Source: Lichtheimia corymbifera B2541
Taxonomy: Eukaryota > Mucoromycota > Mucoromycetes > Mucorales > Lichtheimiaceae
Direction: 5' to 3'
Length of the DNA stretch: 48,553 nt
NCBI GenBank assembly: GCA_000697475.1
Contig: JNEU01000892.1
Span: 1 to 48,553 of the forward strand
A program made the translations under genes and the position numbers. The notes below the pieces were generated by a model, which saw nothing but the letters and a program-made list of their open reading frames with translations, made no database searches and was not told the DNA's origin. Below, piece after piece: positions 25,848 to 36,671 of the stretch. Within the stretch, counting starts at the first letter, position 1. Every line of letters starts with the position of its first letter.

Positions 25848-28800
25848 TCAAGCATTTATCTGGTTCTTGCAATACTTAAAGATGAGAAGTTTAGCATCTT
25901 CTGAGCGCACAGCATCCATCGCCATATCCCTAGCTGTCTTCAACTGCTGTAATAATGTGCTCTGTAATGCCGGGTTGGTATACATCCATAAGCTGATTTG
26001 AGTGAGAAATAAAAGGTTGATCCATCCAAATGTCGACGATTTCACAAATCCTTTCTGATAAGCTGGTTTGGCTGGTGCTGGAGGGGTAGGATCCATTCCA
26101 AGGGCACTGAGATATAATCGTCGTATAAAATCCACCTGTACATTACCAGTTCCAAAAGGTTCATCATGCTTAATATCGTACAAGTCCTTCATGGGTAACG
26201 CTACAAGTCGTGCTGCTTCGCATAATTCTTCCTGTGTACTCGATTCGTTGGGCTCAAGACTACGTGCACATCGATAAGCAATGATCAGCTTGATCCGAAC
26301 AGGTAACTTTTTGGCGTATTGTTGGAGATGTTGGATGGCTGCAGCTCGTCCTTTGAGTTGTATTTCCAGTTCTGCTGCCGTATCATAAATCTCGGGTGCG
26401 AGGGCTTCAACATCCAATCCTTTTCGAAGCAGAGTCAATGTGCCAGCTTTCTTGTAACACTCGATATGAGCCAAAAAGTTGAGTAATGTGTGCCAGACTC
26501 CCATCAACAATGGCCGCTTGGTATGATTGCCTCTCGCCTTTTTCCCAAAAAGACGCACCATGGACAATAAGAGATTGGCCGTTCCAATTTGTTCGGATCG
26601 TGTTAATGGTGATTCTGCTACAGCTGCTGCCCAATTAATGGTAAACATTGGTTTGTTGGATGCCCCTTTTCCTGCTGCAATATTGGCGTATCGTCGCATG
26701 ATCGATTCAGGCGCCGTGTCAAAGATATAGTGGTACACGATCGACATCCACACAATATATAAATCATGATCATCCAGGTATATGTTCTGTGATATCTTGT
26801 CAAGGGCGATTGGTTCCACAGTATCCTGATTGATAACATTGTTGCCTTCTGTAACAAGCTGCAAAGTCCAATTCAAGCCATGTCGACGCAACGTTTGAAG
26901 AAGTGTATCCGTTGTCGTCCCGGAAAGCTCGCTCAAATCCAAACCTACCATTGATTCATTATCACCATGATCATTCTCATTTTCAATACACTTACTCGTA
27001 TCACCCTCTTGTATGGACATTGCTTTACGTTTTATATCTTGCAGGGTTTGAGTTGCTTTTCCAATCCAGTCATTGACCGATTCAGTAGCCATCCATTCTT
27101 CTGTCGTTGGTGGAATATCAAGCTTGATGTCAAGAGGTGAATCCAAGGGAGATCTCGTGTCAGTGGGTGTTTGTATATTATTCTAAATGCATGTACCGTA
27201 TCAATGAATCGAAACCATTCATCCATAGCTAAGAGCTTAACTCACCTTTCTTAAAAGCACTGAATCAAATGATAATGTAAATCCATCCACTGTTACCAGT
27301 CGTATAGGTTGTTGTGGTGTTCTTTTTGCATGGCGTTCAGTATTGCTCGCCTTGTCGTCATGCGTGATTCGAAGCTTTACAAGATCCTCCACATCTCCAA
27401 GGTAGGTTGCAAGCTTCATACCATCAACAATCGGGGTTACCGCTGAAGAAAGAGTTGGGCTTGGAGGTGCTGGACGTTGTCGTGGACGATAAGATATGCT
27501 TGGCAATTTATCATTAATTGTTGTTGATATAGATGGAGGTGGTGGGGAAGACGATGATTTTGACTTGGACTTTGATTTTGATTTTGATGATGGTGCTGGT
27601 GCAGGAGGTGGTGGAGGAGGCGGTGGTGGCGGAGGTGGTGGCGGTGGTGGCGGCGGTGGAGGTGGAGGGGGTAATGAGTATGATGGAGGTGGAGGTGGAG
27701 GTAACACAAATGTTGATGCTGATGATGGTGCTGATGATGAAAGAAGAGGTTGAATAGAGGAAACGAGTGTTGTTGTTGATGGCCAATCCATTCGAGATCG
27801 TCGTATCAAAGGTGTTGTTCTCTTTTCAATGCCTGCTTTACGGTGTTTGCCGAGTAAATCGTCCACATTGTTCTTCTTTTTGTTGGTTCGATTCTTTTGC
27901 ATTGATAATCGCACTTCCAAACCCAGGACTTTGAGATTCGCTTCCCTACGTTCCTTCTGAATAGCTTCCAATTGTTTGTTGCACTCCTCAATGGCTTCCA
28001 TCAAATAATCCATCTCGCTATCCATGTCATCATTGGCTGCAGATGGTGAGGGTGCTGTTTTATAAGAATCGTCAGAGGTGACCGAGTCATTGTCGCATAT
28101 CATGGGATCATTTTCGGGTGGCGTAGGTGGTCCTGAATCAATATCCAATTCTGTCATTCCAGCATTATCAAGTTCTGTATCGAGTGCTGCAGCTAATTCA
28201 GCTTTGCTATCATCTATCTCTTTGCTCACTGCATCGATTGATTGCTGTAAATCATTATTCGTCGTCGTCGTCGTTGTTGTTGTTGTTACTGCTGTTGTTG
28301 CTGATGTTGGTATCGATGGTGATGAAGGGGTGGTATCCAGGGTCTCTACTTTGAATTGTTTTGTCTGGATGATAGGATGTTGTTGCTCATCATGCTGTTG
28401 TTGTTGTTGCTGCTTTTCTACCTTTTGCTTTCGAAGCATCTCTTTTTCAGCAATCAACATTTTAAGCTTGGCGATCTCTTGTTGCTTTGTGAGTTCTTGT
28501 TGTCGTGCTGCAATCCTCGAGTGATCGATCTTTGGTGAATTTTCTCGTGCAGGACTGAAGGCTCCATTCGATATCGCAAAGGGTCCGTACATATCCTCAA
28601 TATCTTCAGCCTCTGGATCAGCTTCCTCCAAGTCGTTCAGGTTGATCACAATGGTTTCTTGAGGATCAAGCACAAAAGGTCGTACGCCAGCATCCAATGC
28701 AGCTTGCAATCTGTTGTTGTCGGGAGTAGGATGTGTCAAGACACTACAAGGTGGGAGATGTCGTCAGCGTCAATTGGAAGGGACAATGCTCCTCATCACC

Positions 28801-28889
28801 CGTACTCACCTTTGGACCACTGGTTGTTCAGTGTCTGATATATCCATATCACTATCGTCTGAGAGAAGAATGGGATCTGCAGCACTCAT
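25848..28889 (-). CDS. 970-residue protein with coiled coils, polyproline tract and helical-repeat C-terminus, function unknown
   Basis: I do not recognise this gene with confidence. Exons 28889-28810, 28743-27246 and 27182-25848 close in frame. The N-terminus is acidic (SDDSDMDISDTE) and holds a coiled coil (AARQQELTKQQEIAKLKMLI) followed by runs of Gln and Thr. A second coiled coil (EAIEECNKQLEAIQKERREA) precedes a run of over 20 prolines and a Lys-Ser repeat. The C-terminal 440 residues are helical and carry TPR/HAT-like segments such as IYDTAAELEIQLKGRAAAIQ. Order and acidic start recall the ZFC3H1/Red1 family of nuclear RNA-decay scaffolds, but the expected CCCH zinc finger is missing, so this is only a suggestion. 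The upstream ATGAAATGAG makes a two-codon uORF whose stop overlaps the main ATG. Confidence 0.8.
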
Positions 28890-29196
28890 TTCATTGCTCG
28901 CTTCGAGATTGGGGAAACGGGGAAAACGTGGCGGAACCAGCACAAAAATTCTGAGAGGGTGTATTTATGCGACCAACAGCAGCCGACAACGTCGTCTCCT
29001 CGTTCTGGTTGTATGTTCATCTTTATTGTTGATGCAATATCATTGAGCGCTCCTCTTTGAACGACTCCACCACCAACATACACCCGGAAACGATAGCGAT
29101 GGCTCCTCTTGTGTACACGTGATACTTTGTTAGGTGCCTTGCAAAATCTCAATACTAGCGAATCGGTATACACACGTGACAAGAAGTGTATGGGAT
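28890..29196. promoter_or_regulatory. divergent upstream region between the unknown gene and the MFS gene
   Basis: The two start codons lie back to back 307 bases apart, so this stretch must hold both promoters and leaders. CACGTGA boxes occur at 29117-29123 and 29173-29179, on the side of the MFS gene. No clear TATA element is visible. Confidence 0.5.
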
Positions 29197-31269
29197 ATGC
29201 ACCTCAGCGATTTGGCGGAATACGCTCTTGACCGAACCATGCCCTCCACACCACTTTTCTCTGGGGATGCAGACAACCTATTCTCTCAACACACCATCGA
29301 CAATGAGACCCATGAGGAACTGGAAATGCGTGCAGCAACAATAACAACCCCCATTGCCATCAACAAACACGATGAAGCAGCTCTCGTGTCGCGTCTCGAT
29401 AAACGACTTTTGTGCTTTGCTATGCTGGGAAACCTCGTGAAAACAATGGATAACACGAATATCAGTACGTATGATATACAATGCAAGAAGATGATATTGA
29501 TCCAAATCATGGGGTAGACAGCGCATTCATCAGCGGTATGGAACAAGAGCTTGATATGCATGGCGTGGACTTCAATTGGTTGACGGTGTTATTCATGATT
29601 GGATATCTCAGGTAAGGACATTGACAAGTGCAATCGAAATGACTATTGATAACTACTCCGTTAGTATGCAAATCCCTTCCAATATGCTGCTTTCAAGAGT
29701 ACGGCCTTCCTTATACCTGCCAATGATGGAGATTGCCTGGGGTATCTTGACTCTTGGCATGGCATGCGTCCCTTCTGTGCATATGGCATATATCTTGCGC
29801 TTTTTCCTGGGTGCTTTTGAAGCTGGCTTTTATCCTGGAATCGTTTTTCTTGTTGGTACTTGGTATTCACGCAAAGAACTCGGGAAAAGGAACGCCTGGA
29901 TTACAATGTGTGGATCATTGGGTGGTGCCCTGACCGGATTAATGCAAGCTGGCTTGCTAAAGTGGTTCGATGGTACTCTTGGAATCAGTGGGTATGTGCT
30001 ATTATTGTCATATTTACCTATCTACTAACCACCACACGTGCTTGACAAGATGGCGATGGATGTTTGTGGTGGATGCTGCCTTGACCTTTTTACTCGCATT
30101 GTACGGATACAAGTATCTCCCGGATTATCCTGACAACACCTTGTGGCTCAGTCAAAAGGTAATTGGATTATGCTTTCTTTATATAGTGCTAATCTCGATG
30201 ACCTATGAATAATAGGAGCGCACTTTGGCTGTCGAACGTTTACAACGAGAAGGTCACGAGACAAAGAGTGGATCATTACCAACAATGGCATTGTTACGCA
30301 AGATCATTCGTAACAAGTTTCTCTACTTTTTCGTACCGGGTTGGACCTTGACACATTTGGCTGTAGGGGCGTCTCATGTACTTGGAATCGTGGCGAAGAA
30401 AAGCGGATACGATGCAATCACGGCGAATTTGTTTACTTCAGTGAGTCAATAATGGTCTTCAATGATTAAGCGACATGACTCACGAGTCATCATTCACAAG
30501 CCAGATCTCATTATCAGTATGTTGGCGGGGATTACCAATGGATTTCTCAGCGATTACCTAGGATCACGATTGATGTAAATTCATTTCCTTTGGCTACATG
30601 AAACTCGCACATGGCTATTATTGATATAGGTCATTCAGGTGTATCCTTCCTCAGCTTGGGATTGCAGCAATTGCCTATAGGTAAGGTGCATTACATTTTG
30701 GACTCTTGTTGACTACGCTTTTTCCTAACACATCCTCCTCACAAGCCTTTTGGTGATATTTGTACAGCCATTTGGGTTCTTGTACTTTGGATTTATCTTG
30801 ATGCATGCTAGTTTGGCTGCGACTGCACCGGTAAGTTATATATATATATACCTACATGGGTGAGGATTATCCATTGACTACCGGTATACTTAGGTGATTA
30901 TGACTTGGGCGAGTGAGATCATACGAGAAAATGTAGAACAACGAGCCATATCGATAGCAATCATGAATACGTCATCCTCCGCCATGTATACTTGGGCTCC
31001 TCTTGTACTTTGGCCAGTGACTGATGCTCCATTCTATCGCAAGTATTCAACCACGACACACATGAACCAAACTGTGATAGCTAACTGTATACGTAACAGG
31101 TACTGGTTTTCGAGCGGGCTTCGCCTTTGTCATTGCAAGTGCCATTTGCTTTGCTATCATTGGTTGGTTGATTAGGAATGATCCATCCCGGAAACCAAAG
31201 GAAGAAGATGATATCCACCGCGAAGACGACATACCATTGCTCATGGCTCAAGAAGAACGCCATTCTTAA
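29197..31269 (+). CDS. MFS transporter, anion:cation symporter family (Tna1/Liz1/Dal5-like), last junction out of phase
   Basis: This polytopic membrane protein probably moves a small organic anion such as a vitamin or carboxylate; the substrate cannot be told. Exons are 29197-29464, 29518-29611, 29665-29991, 30050-30158, 30216-30440, 30501-30574, 30630-30680, 30746-30830 and 30894-31042, then a final exon from about 31100 or 31140. Family hallmarks are MDNTNINSAFISGM in helix 1, MQIPSNMLLSRVRPS, FFLGAFEAGFYPG and WYSRKELGKRNAW. The final exon clearly encodes helix 12 (GFRAGFAFVIASAICFAIIG) and a charged tail to 31269. However, joining 31042 to 31100 shifts the frame by one. An AG at 31138-31139 would restore it but deletes 13-14 residues of helix 12. 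Either this acceptor is used, or the copy has a one-base indel. A 5' in-frame ATG at 29239 is an alternative start. AATAAA lies at 31310. Confidence 0.85.
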
Positions 31270-31309
31270 GCTGATTTGTCGATGTAGCATTATGAGGTCT
31301 TGGAAGGGA

Positions 31310-31315
31310 AATAAA
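31310..31315 (+). terminator. AATAAA polyadenylation signal of the MFS gene
   Basis: AATAAA occurs 41 bases after the stop codon of the transporter. The following stretch to about 31988 shows no supportable gene. Confidence 0.45.
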
Positions 31316-31988
31316 AAGTATCTTTTTTTACATACATGATCTAAATCGCATAAACGAACATGTGTTTGAGCATTGTTGACAAGATCCCATCACCCAATCA
31401 AGGGAGGAGAGTTATATAATTGAAGGCAGCCTTTGTTCAAGACACAATGAATCAATCAGGCCCATTCTTTTTTTCCTCTATCACAGCATTCATATGTGAG
31501 TATATACTTTTATTATCCTGCATAAAATCTTTATAATAAAGTGCATCAAGTGAAGCACTTGACGAGGTTCGAATCAAAAAGAGATCCTTTACACTATAGA
31601 AACTTGGAAATGGGTGGCCGACGCATTACTAAGTAATCCAACATCATTCACAAGGAATTATACACAAAGAAGTACTATTCGTAGCTCTAATGGAAATACA
31701 TCGATATGAGAAGTTTCTATCCTTTGGGTGTGCTTTTTGCAAAGATGAGTCGATGCACCTGAAAAGTGTGTATCGAAACATGAAGTTGGATGATGATGGT
31801 TGAGAATGGTTGACAGGTTGCACAAAGGATGATGATGATGGTAAGTGTCCTGGAATAGCGTGTAAGGTACGATAATCAAATGCACCTCAAACATCAATAT
31901 CAAGTTGACAATGAAAACAACAGCACAAGGCAACTCTTTTTCCACGCGTTGTATATATCCGATCCCTTCCATCCCATATACCAAAGCA

Positions 31989-32218
31989 ATATCCACATCC
32001 ACATCCATATCCACATCCATATCCACATCCATATCCACATCCATATCCACATCCATATCCACATCCATATCCATATCCACATCCATATCCACATCCATAT
32101 CCACATCCATATCCACATCCATATCCACATCCATATCCACATCCATATCCACATCCATATCCATATCCATATCCATATCCATATCCATATCCATATCCAT
32201 ATCCATATCCATATCCAT
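31989..32218. repeat. hexamer/dodecamer minisatellite (ATATCC / ACATCC)
   Basis: About 230 bases consist of the hexamer CCATAT alternating with CCACAT. The left two thirds are mostly the 12-base unit CCATATCCACAT, with two phase slips. The right 70 bases are pure CCATAT. Because the unit is a multiple of three, long open frames of His-Ile, Ile-Ser-Thr or Met-Asp-Val-Asp repeats appear on both strands; these are not evidence for a protein. The array ends about 88 bases outside the left inverted-repeat arm. Confidence 0.95.
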
Positions 32219-32305
32219 AGGAATTCGCATGTATTAAAACAAGTTGCTACAAGTAAATAAAGCTGCTTCTATACAATGACTATCTGGTGTTCATGTAGAA
32301 AAGGC

Positions 32306-33750
32306 TGCAAGACAAATTGCTGCAACTAACTTGAGCCATAGCAACGGCTGCTACGTTTGGGCGGCAGAGGAGTGTGCAAGAGCGTGTGTTCTAGTAGAGT
32401 GACAAAGTTGTGAACGCTGTTTGAGACAATGCAATAGAGATGTTGCTAATAGCAACTGCTGGAATGAATGCTGTTACGTTTGATTGTGGTTGAGGAGTGT
32501 GCAAGAGAAGGTGTTGTGTTAAAAGACGCGGGTGTTGCTGTAAAATGGGGAGTACACGCCATGGAACTTACCATTCAGTCAAATACAGTCGGTTCAAGAC
32601 AGTTGTAGGATTGACATGATGGGGTGAAGCAAGACAATCGTTCGCAGGTGGTAGTTGTACTTGAATGCATCAACAGTTGAGAATGGGAGAAAGAGGGAAG
32701 AGCTGGAAATTAAATTAATCAGGCACCGTCCGCCAGATCCATGCACACTGTAATTAATGCATGACCTTAATTGTGCCTCTCAAACCTGAAACTTGCACAC
32801 AAGATGCTTTACGTCATGCTGAACAACTTTGTCTTAATAAAGAAGACATGCTTCATTCAAAGATTTTGAATGGTAGGGTGTAATGTGGGGTTTACTATAG
32901 GCGGTCGGAAATGGGGTACGCGCCGGATTTATGATTTATCGATTTAGTATGTATTACCTTGGGATTGCTCACTTTGAACTTGAAATTTGGTAAACATATT
33001 CTCTGAGTCATGCTGATCAACTCCATTCATTTAAAAACCGTATGCTTCATTATGATGTTTTACGAATCCGGCGGCCCAAATTTACGAGAAACGATGGACA
33101 GACGGAACGTAAGTAGGGTGTATAGCGCACACCCCCGCCGTTGCCCACCTCCATCGTCAAACTTGGTCAGACGGATGGGCTTCGACATGCTGATCAACTC
33201 CATTCAAATAAAAACTACATGCTTCATTGTGAGAATAAAAATGGGAGCGCCCGACAATGAACGGATGGGAATATAAGTAGGGAGGATGGCCCATAACCTC
33301 GAGATTGTCCACCACAAACTTGAAACTTTCACACAAGGTGCCCTTGGACACACTGATCAACTTTGTCATAATAAAGAACCCATACTTCATTTGAAAATTT
33401 TGAATGGGAGGGTATAATGTGGGGTTTACTATGATGGGCGGAAATTGGGTACGCGCCGGATTCATTGAAATGCCATTTAGTATGAATAATATTGGGATTG
33501 GTCCCCTTTAGCTTGAAACTTGGTAAGAAGGTCCGTTGGGACATGCTGATCAACTCCATTCATTTAAAAACCGTATGCTTCACTATGGGAATTTGGCATG
33601 CGGGATGATCCAAATGATGGAGAGATAGTCAACCGTCGGGTTGTACGCCCCACCATCCAGAGATTGCCTACTTCTATCCAGAAACTTGCACACAAGGTAT
33701 TCTCGGGTATGATGATCAACTTTATTCTCATAAAGATCTCATGCTTTGAA
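32306..33750 (+). repeat. left arm of a large inverted repeat, six internal modules
   Basis: This 1.45-kb stretch matches the reverse complement of about 45980-47477 along its whole length. Outer anchors are GCTGCAACTAACTTGAG here against CTCAAGTTACTTGCAGC near 47452, then GAATGAATGCTGTTACG and TACACGCCATGG. Inner anchors are GGATGATCCAAATGATGGAGAG near 33604. Identity looks high but clearly below 100 per cent, with small indels. Within the arm a module containing TGATCAACT, an A-rich stretch and ATGCTTCAT occurs at 32818, 33011, 33188, 33351, 33544 and 33710. The first three and last three form two larger units about 533 bases apart. Several short frames cross the arm but none is conserved as protein in a convincing way. 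Confidence 0.88.
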
Positions 33751-33810
33751 TGATTGAAGGGAGGAGGGCTGGTGGATGATGTGGGTCAATGTGCATAAAA
33801 GAGTGGAGTT

Positions 33811-35107
33811 GTGTGTAACACTCAGTTGCTGAAAATTGACCAAGACTCCACAACGTCTTCTTGTCTTTCTTCCCAACTGAATTTCACTCGACTCGACAAT
33901 GGCTTCCTCCACACGGAATTGTATTCAGATAATGACGGCTCAGACCGGGCATCGCTGCGTCTCATCTATTACCACGATTCCTTAACCACCAATCAAGGAA
34001 ACCAAACGGCCGTGCTCTTGACCAAGAAGGCTCCATGTCAAACTGACTACCAATGACGATCCAGTTACAGGAATCGGTGAGTGATACCTTTATAGGATGA
34101 TATTGGATGCATGTATTAACTGCTTTGTGCAGCAACCGCATCTACTACACAACAAGCATGGTATTCTTTGGTCACCTTCCGTTTCTTCAAGCATCAATAC
34201 ACATCATCAGCACTATCAAACTACACCGTACCACACTGCCAGAGATTCTGTATTTGGATACCAAGCTATTTGCCAAGGTAAAAATATGATGGATTACAAT
34301 AGTGGCTGTTATCTCACGTGTTTGTCATGCAGCACAATGTCTCGAGCCTTTTATTGCTTATGTTGCGGATGTTTCATGTCTTCTTTGGTATCCAGGTAAC
34401 AAGTGGATGGTGTGGTAGATTGCGAAGGGGATGATTGACATGTTATGAATATAGTAAAACTGCACAACGCCACACACTTGGGAGAGTTTATGGATATGCG
34501 ATGGCAATCACGACGATGAATACTGGATCGATCCAGGAGGCCAACAATGAGGAAGACTATTTGCGGATACCGAGGATGAGCATCAGCCGCTGTCAAGAAG
34601 ATTGTGGAAGGTGTATGATTGGATAAGGGGGAATCAGCTATGAGACCACAAACAATGGCAACGACGGCAATGGCGACTAAGATCAGATCCAGGTGTGACA
34701 ACAAACAAAGACACAGCGCCCCATATCGAGGCAGTAGACCAACTCCATGTTTGACGCACAACGCTTTGGATGTGAATGCAGCTTACCAACATGGCGAGAC
34801 GGTGGATGATTGTAATGAATGTCGGTGATAACGACGAATATTGAATTCCTTTGCTCAAGACTATCCACGGCATGCCATGCTGATACCAGGATACAAGTGC
34901 GCTCTTTCTTTGCTTCATCATCTCATGAACCACCAATGGCAACCAGCCAACAATGAACCAGGCCATCTTATATCATATCTCCAACTTATTACAATACCTC
35001 CACCCGATCTCTCGTTTGTTGGGTTCGGCAGGCGTGGATCACGTGTTCAGTCTTGGAGTGACGGTGACCTTTTGGAATTACAGCGCCTGGATATGAATAA
35101 GGATTAG
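33811..35107 (+). pseudogene. decayed or unrecognised gene inside the inverted-repeat segment
   Basis: Several short frames follow each other in a way that suggests a former spliced gene. A frame with LNFTRLDNGFLHTELYS ends at a TGA at 34056. A GTGAGT near 34078 and a CAG at 34129-34131 could bound an intron before RIYYTTSMVFFGHLPFL. A later stretch reads GRLFADTEDEHQPLSR only after a frame change near 34530. Stops and shifts prevent a single model. No family was recognised. An alternative is that none of this is coding. Confidence 0.25.
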
Positions 35108-36671
35108 AATAGAGAAGTTTTTATGGATGAAAAGAAATAAATCCTTCTGCTTTTTCCGAAAGCAAGAAGAGGATTACGATGTTGCTGAAGGGCAGATATA
35201 GTGACAGCATCGCCGAAGGGTGGTAATGGTGCAAAAACATCAAGGCAAGAGACTGCAGAGGCAATCTCTGTTGGAGGCCGAGGACTACACTAAAAGCAGT
35301 AACAGAAAGAGGATGAGGATGAGATGCAAAAACAATAGTGGTGCAACCAAGTCAAAACTATGAGCGCATCTCTGTTGAGGTTCACATGGTATAAATGCGG
35401 GATGAATATGGCCTATTGGGTTGTTCATTGGAATATGAGGACGTTAAATTAGCAGCCCGGGTTTTGGCGTTACTGCTTATAGGGTAGTTACAGTAGCTCG
35501 ATTAACGAGCAGCAACCTGTCTTACGGCTTTTTTTACGTGGACAGCAGATCGTCATTGTATAAAAGCAGCTTTATTTACGTGTACCACCTTGGTTCAATA
35601 TACAAGAATTCTTATACATATGAATATGGGAAGGATCTGGGTGTATAAAACGCGTGGAAAAAGAACCTTGTTCTTATGCATCCCTCATCAAGTTGACCTT
35701 GATGCTATCATCTTGAACGTTCCATGGCAGCTACTACCATCATTCAACTCTGAAAAGACCTATGCATGACATGGTAAATGCAAGATAGTAGAAGTATATT
35801 CTACCTGTACATAAATGCTGTGATAGATCATGATGTCGGCATTGGTTTAAAAATGAAAAGGGATGAAGCGCACATGCATCCGTTAACAACCTTGTTGATT
35901 CCACTGACAAAATGTTGTCTCACTTTTCCATTGTCGATTATCGAGGTGCAACATCTACCTTCTGAAACAATTGACACTCATTTCATGCATGGCATCAACA
36001 AACAACACATCTGGTCTTGTTTGTACCACCGATGACGAGAACGATGCTATAATGGAAACAAGACAGCTGTGAAAACGTCAGCACTGCAGCTAACACGAAG
36101 CATTCAATAGCTAAGCATAGCTTTTAATGATGGCAATACTGCAAATTGTGGATAGACCAGGGGTGGTATTTATATGCGTGTCTTTATCATCCGCACTGCT
36201 TATCCTTCTCAGCAACCATAATACTCGTATTTTTTCAGGATGAACAAAGAAGCATTGGATTTTCAAAAGGTGTAAGCTATTGACTGAAGCAGCTATACTC
36301 GTATCCCATTCGGTCCCTTTTTATCATCAATACATGTCAACCGCACATTCCACCAGTAACATTTCCTTCAGACCTTGTGGCAGCGCCTTTTGTCATTGCC
36401 ATCAACAACACAATATGTCTCCTTTTTTCAACAGCATAGGCAGAAAGGAGTCAAGATCCCAAACGCATTGAACCGTCAACAAGGTGGTTGTTTCATGTAC
36501 ACCTGCCAGCTGGGTCCCCAACACTAGTAACCGCTTTGCCAACACTCGTACATACATAATCTTATCTCTAACCCAGCATCCATAGCCGTAATATAATCAT
36601 CACCTTGGCATTTCTCACACTTTTGGCTTTATTATCATCATTTATATCAATACATTAACCCGGATACAAGA
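35108..36671. other. 1.5-kb stretch without a supportable gene
   Basis: Open frames are short on both strands, base composition is uneven, and no repeat arm extends here. I see no RNA gene or recognisable domain. Confidence 0.4.

Noticed and set aside
27437..27786. overlapping frames rich in His-Leu, Gly or Asp opposite the polyproline gene
   Set aside because: They are shadows of the low-complexity coding repeat in the 970-residue gene.
31555..31590. GGTTCGAATC resembling a tRNA T-loop
   Set aside because: The flanking bases do not pair as a T-stem, and no acceptor, D or anticodon stem could be placed.
31658..32230. 190-codon minus-strand frame with Met-Asp/Val-Asp repeats
   Set aside because: The repeats come from the hexamer minisatellite, which is open in every frame; the rest has no recognisable domain.
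31880..32260. plus-strand frames of His-Ile and Ile-Ser-Thr repeats
   Set aside because: Same minisatellite artefact in other frames.
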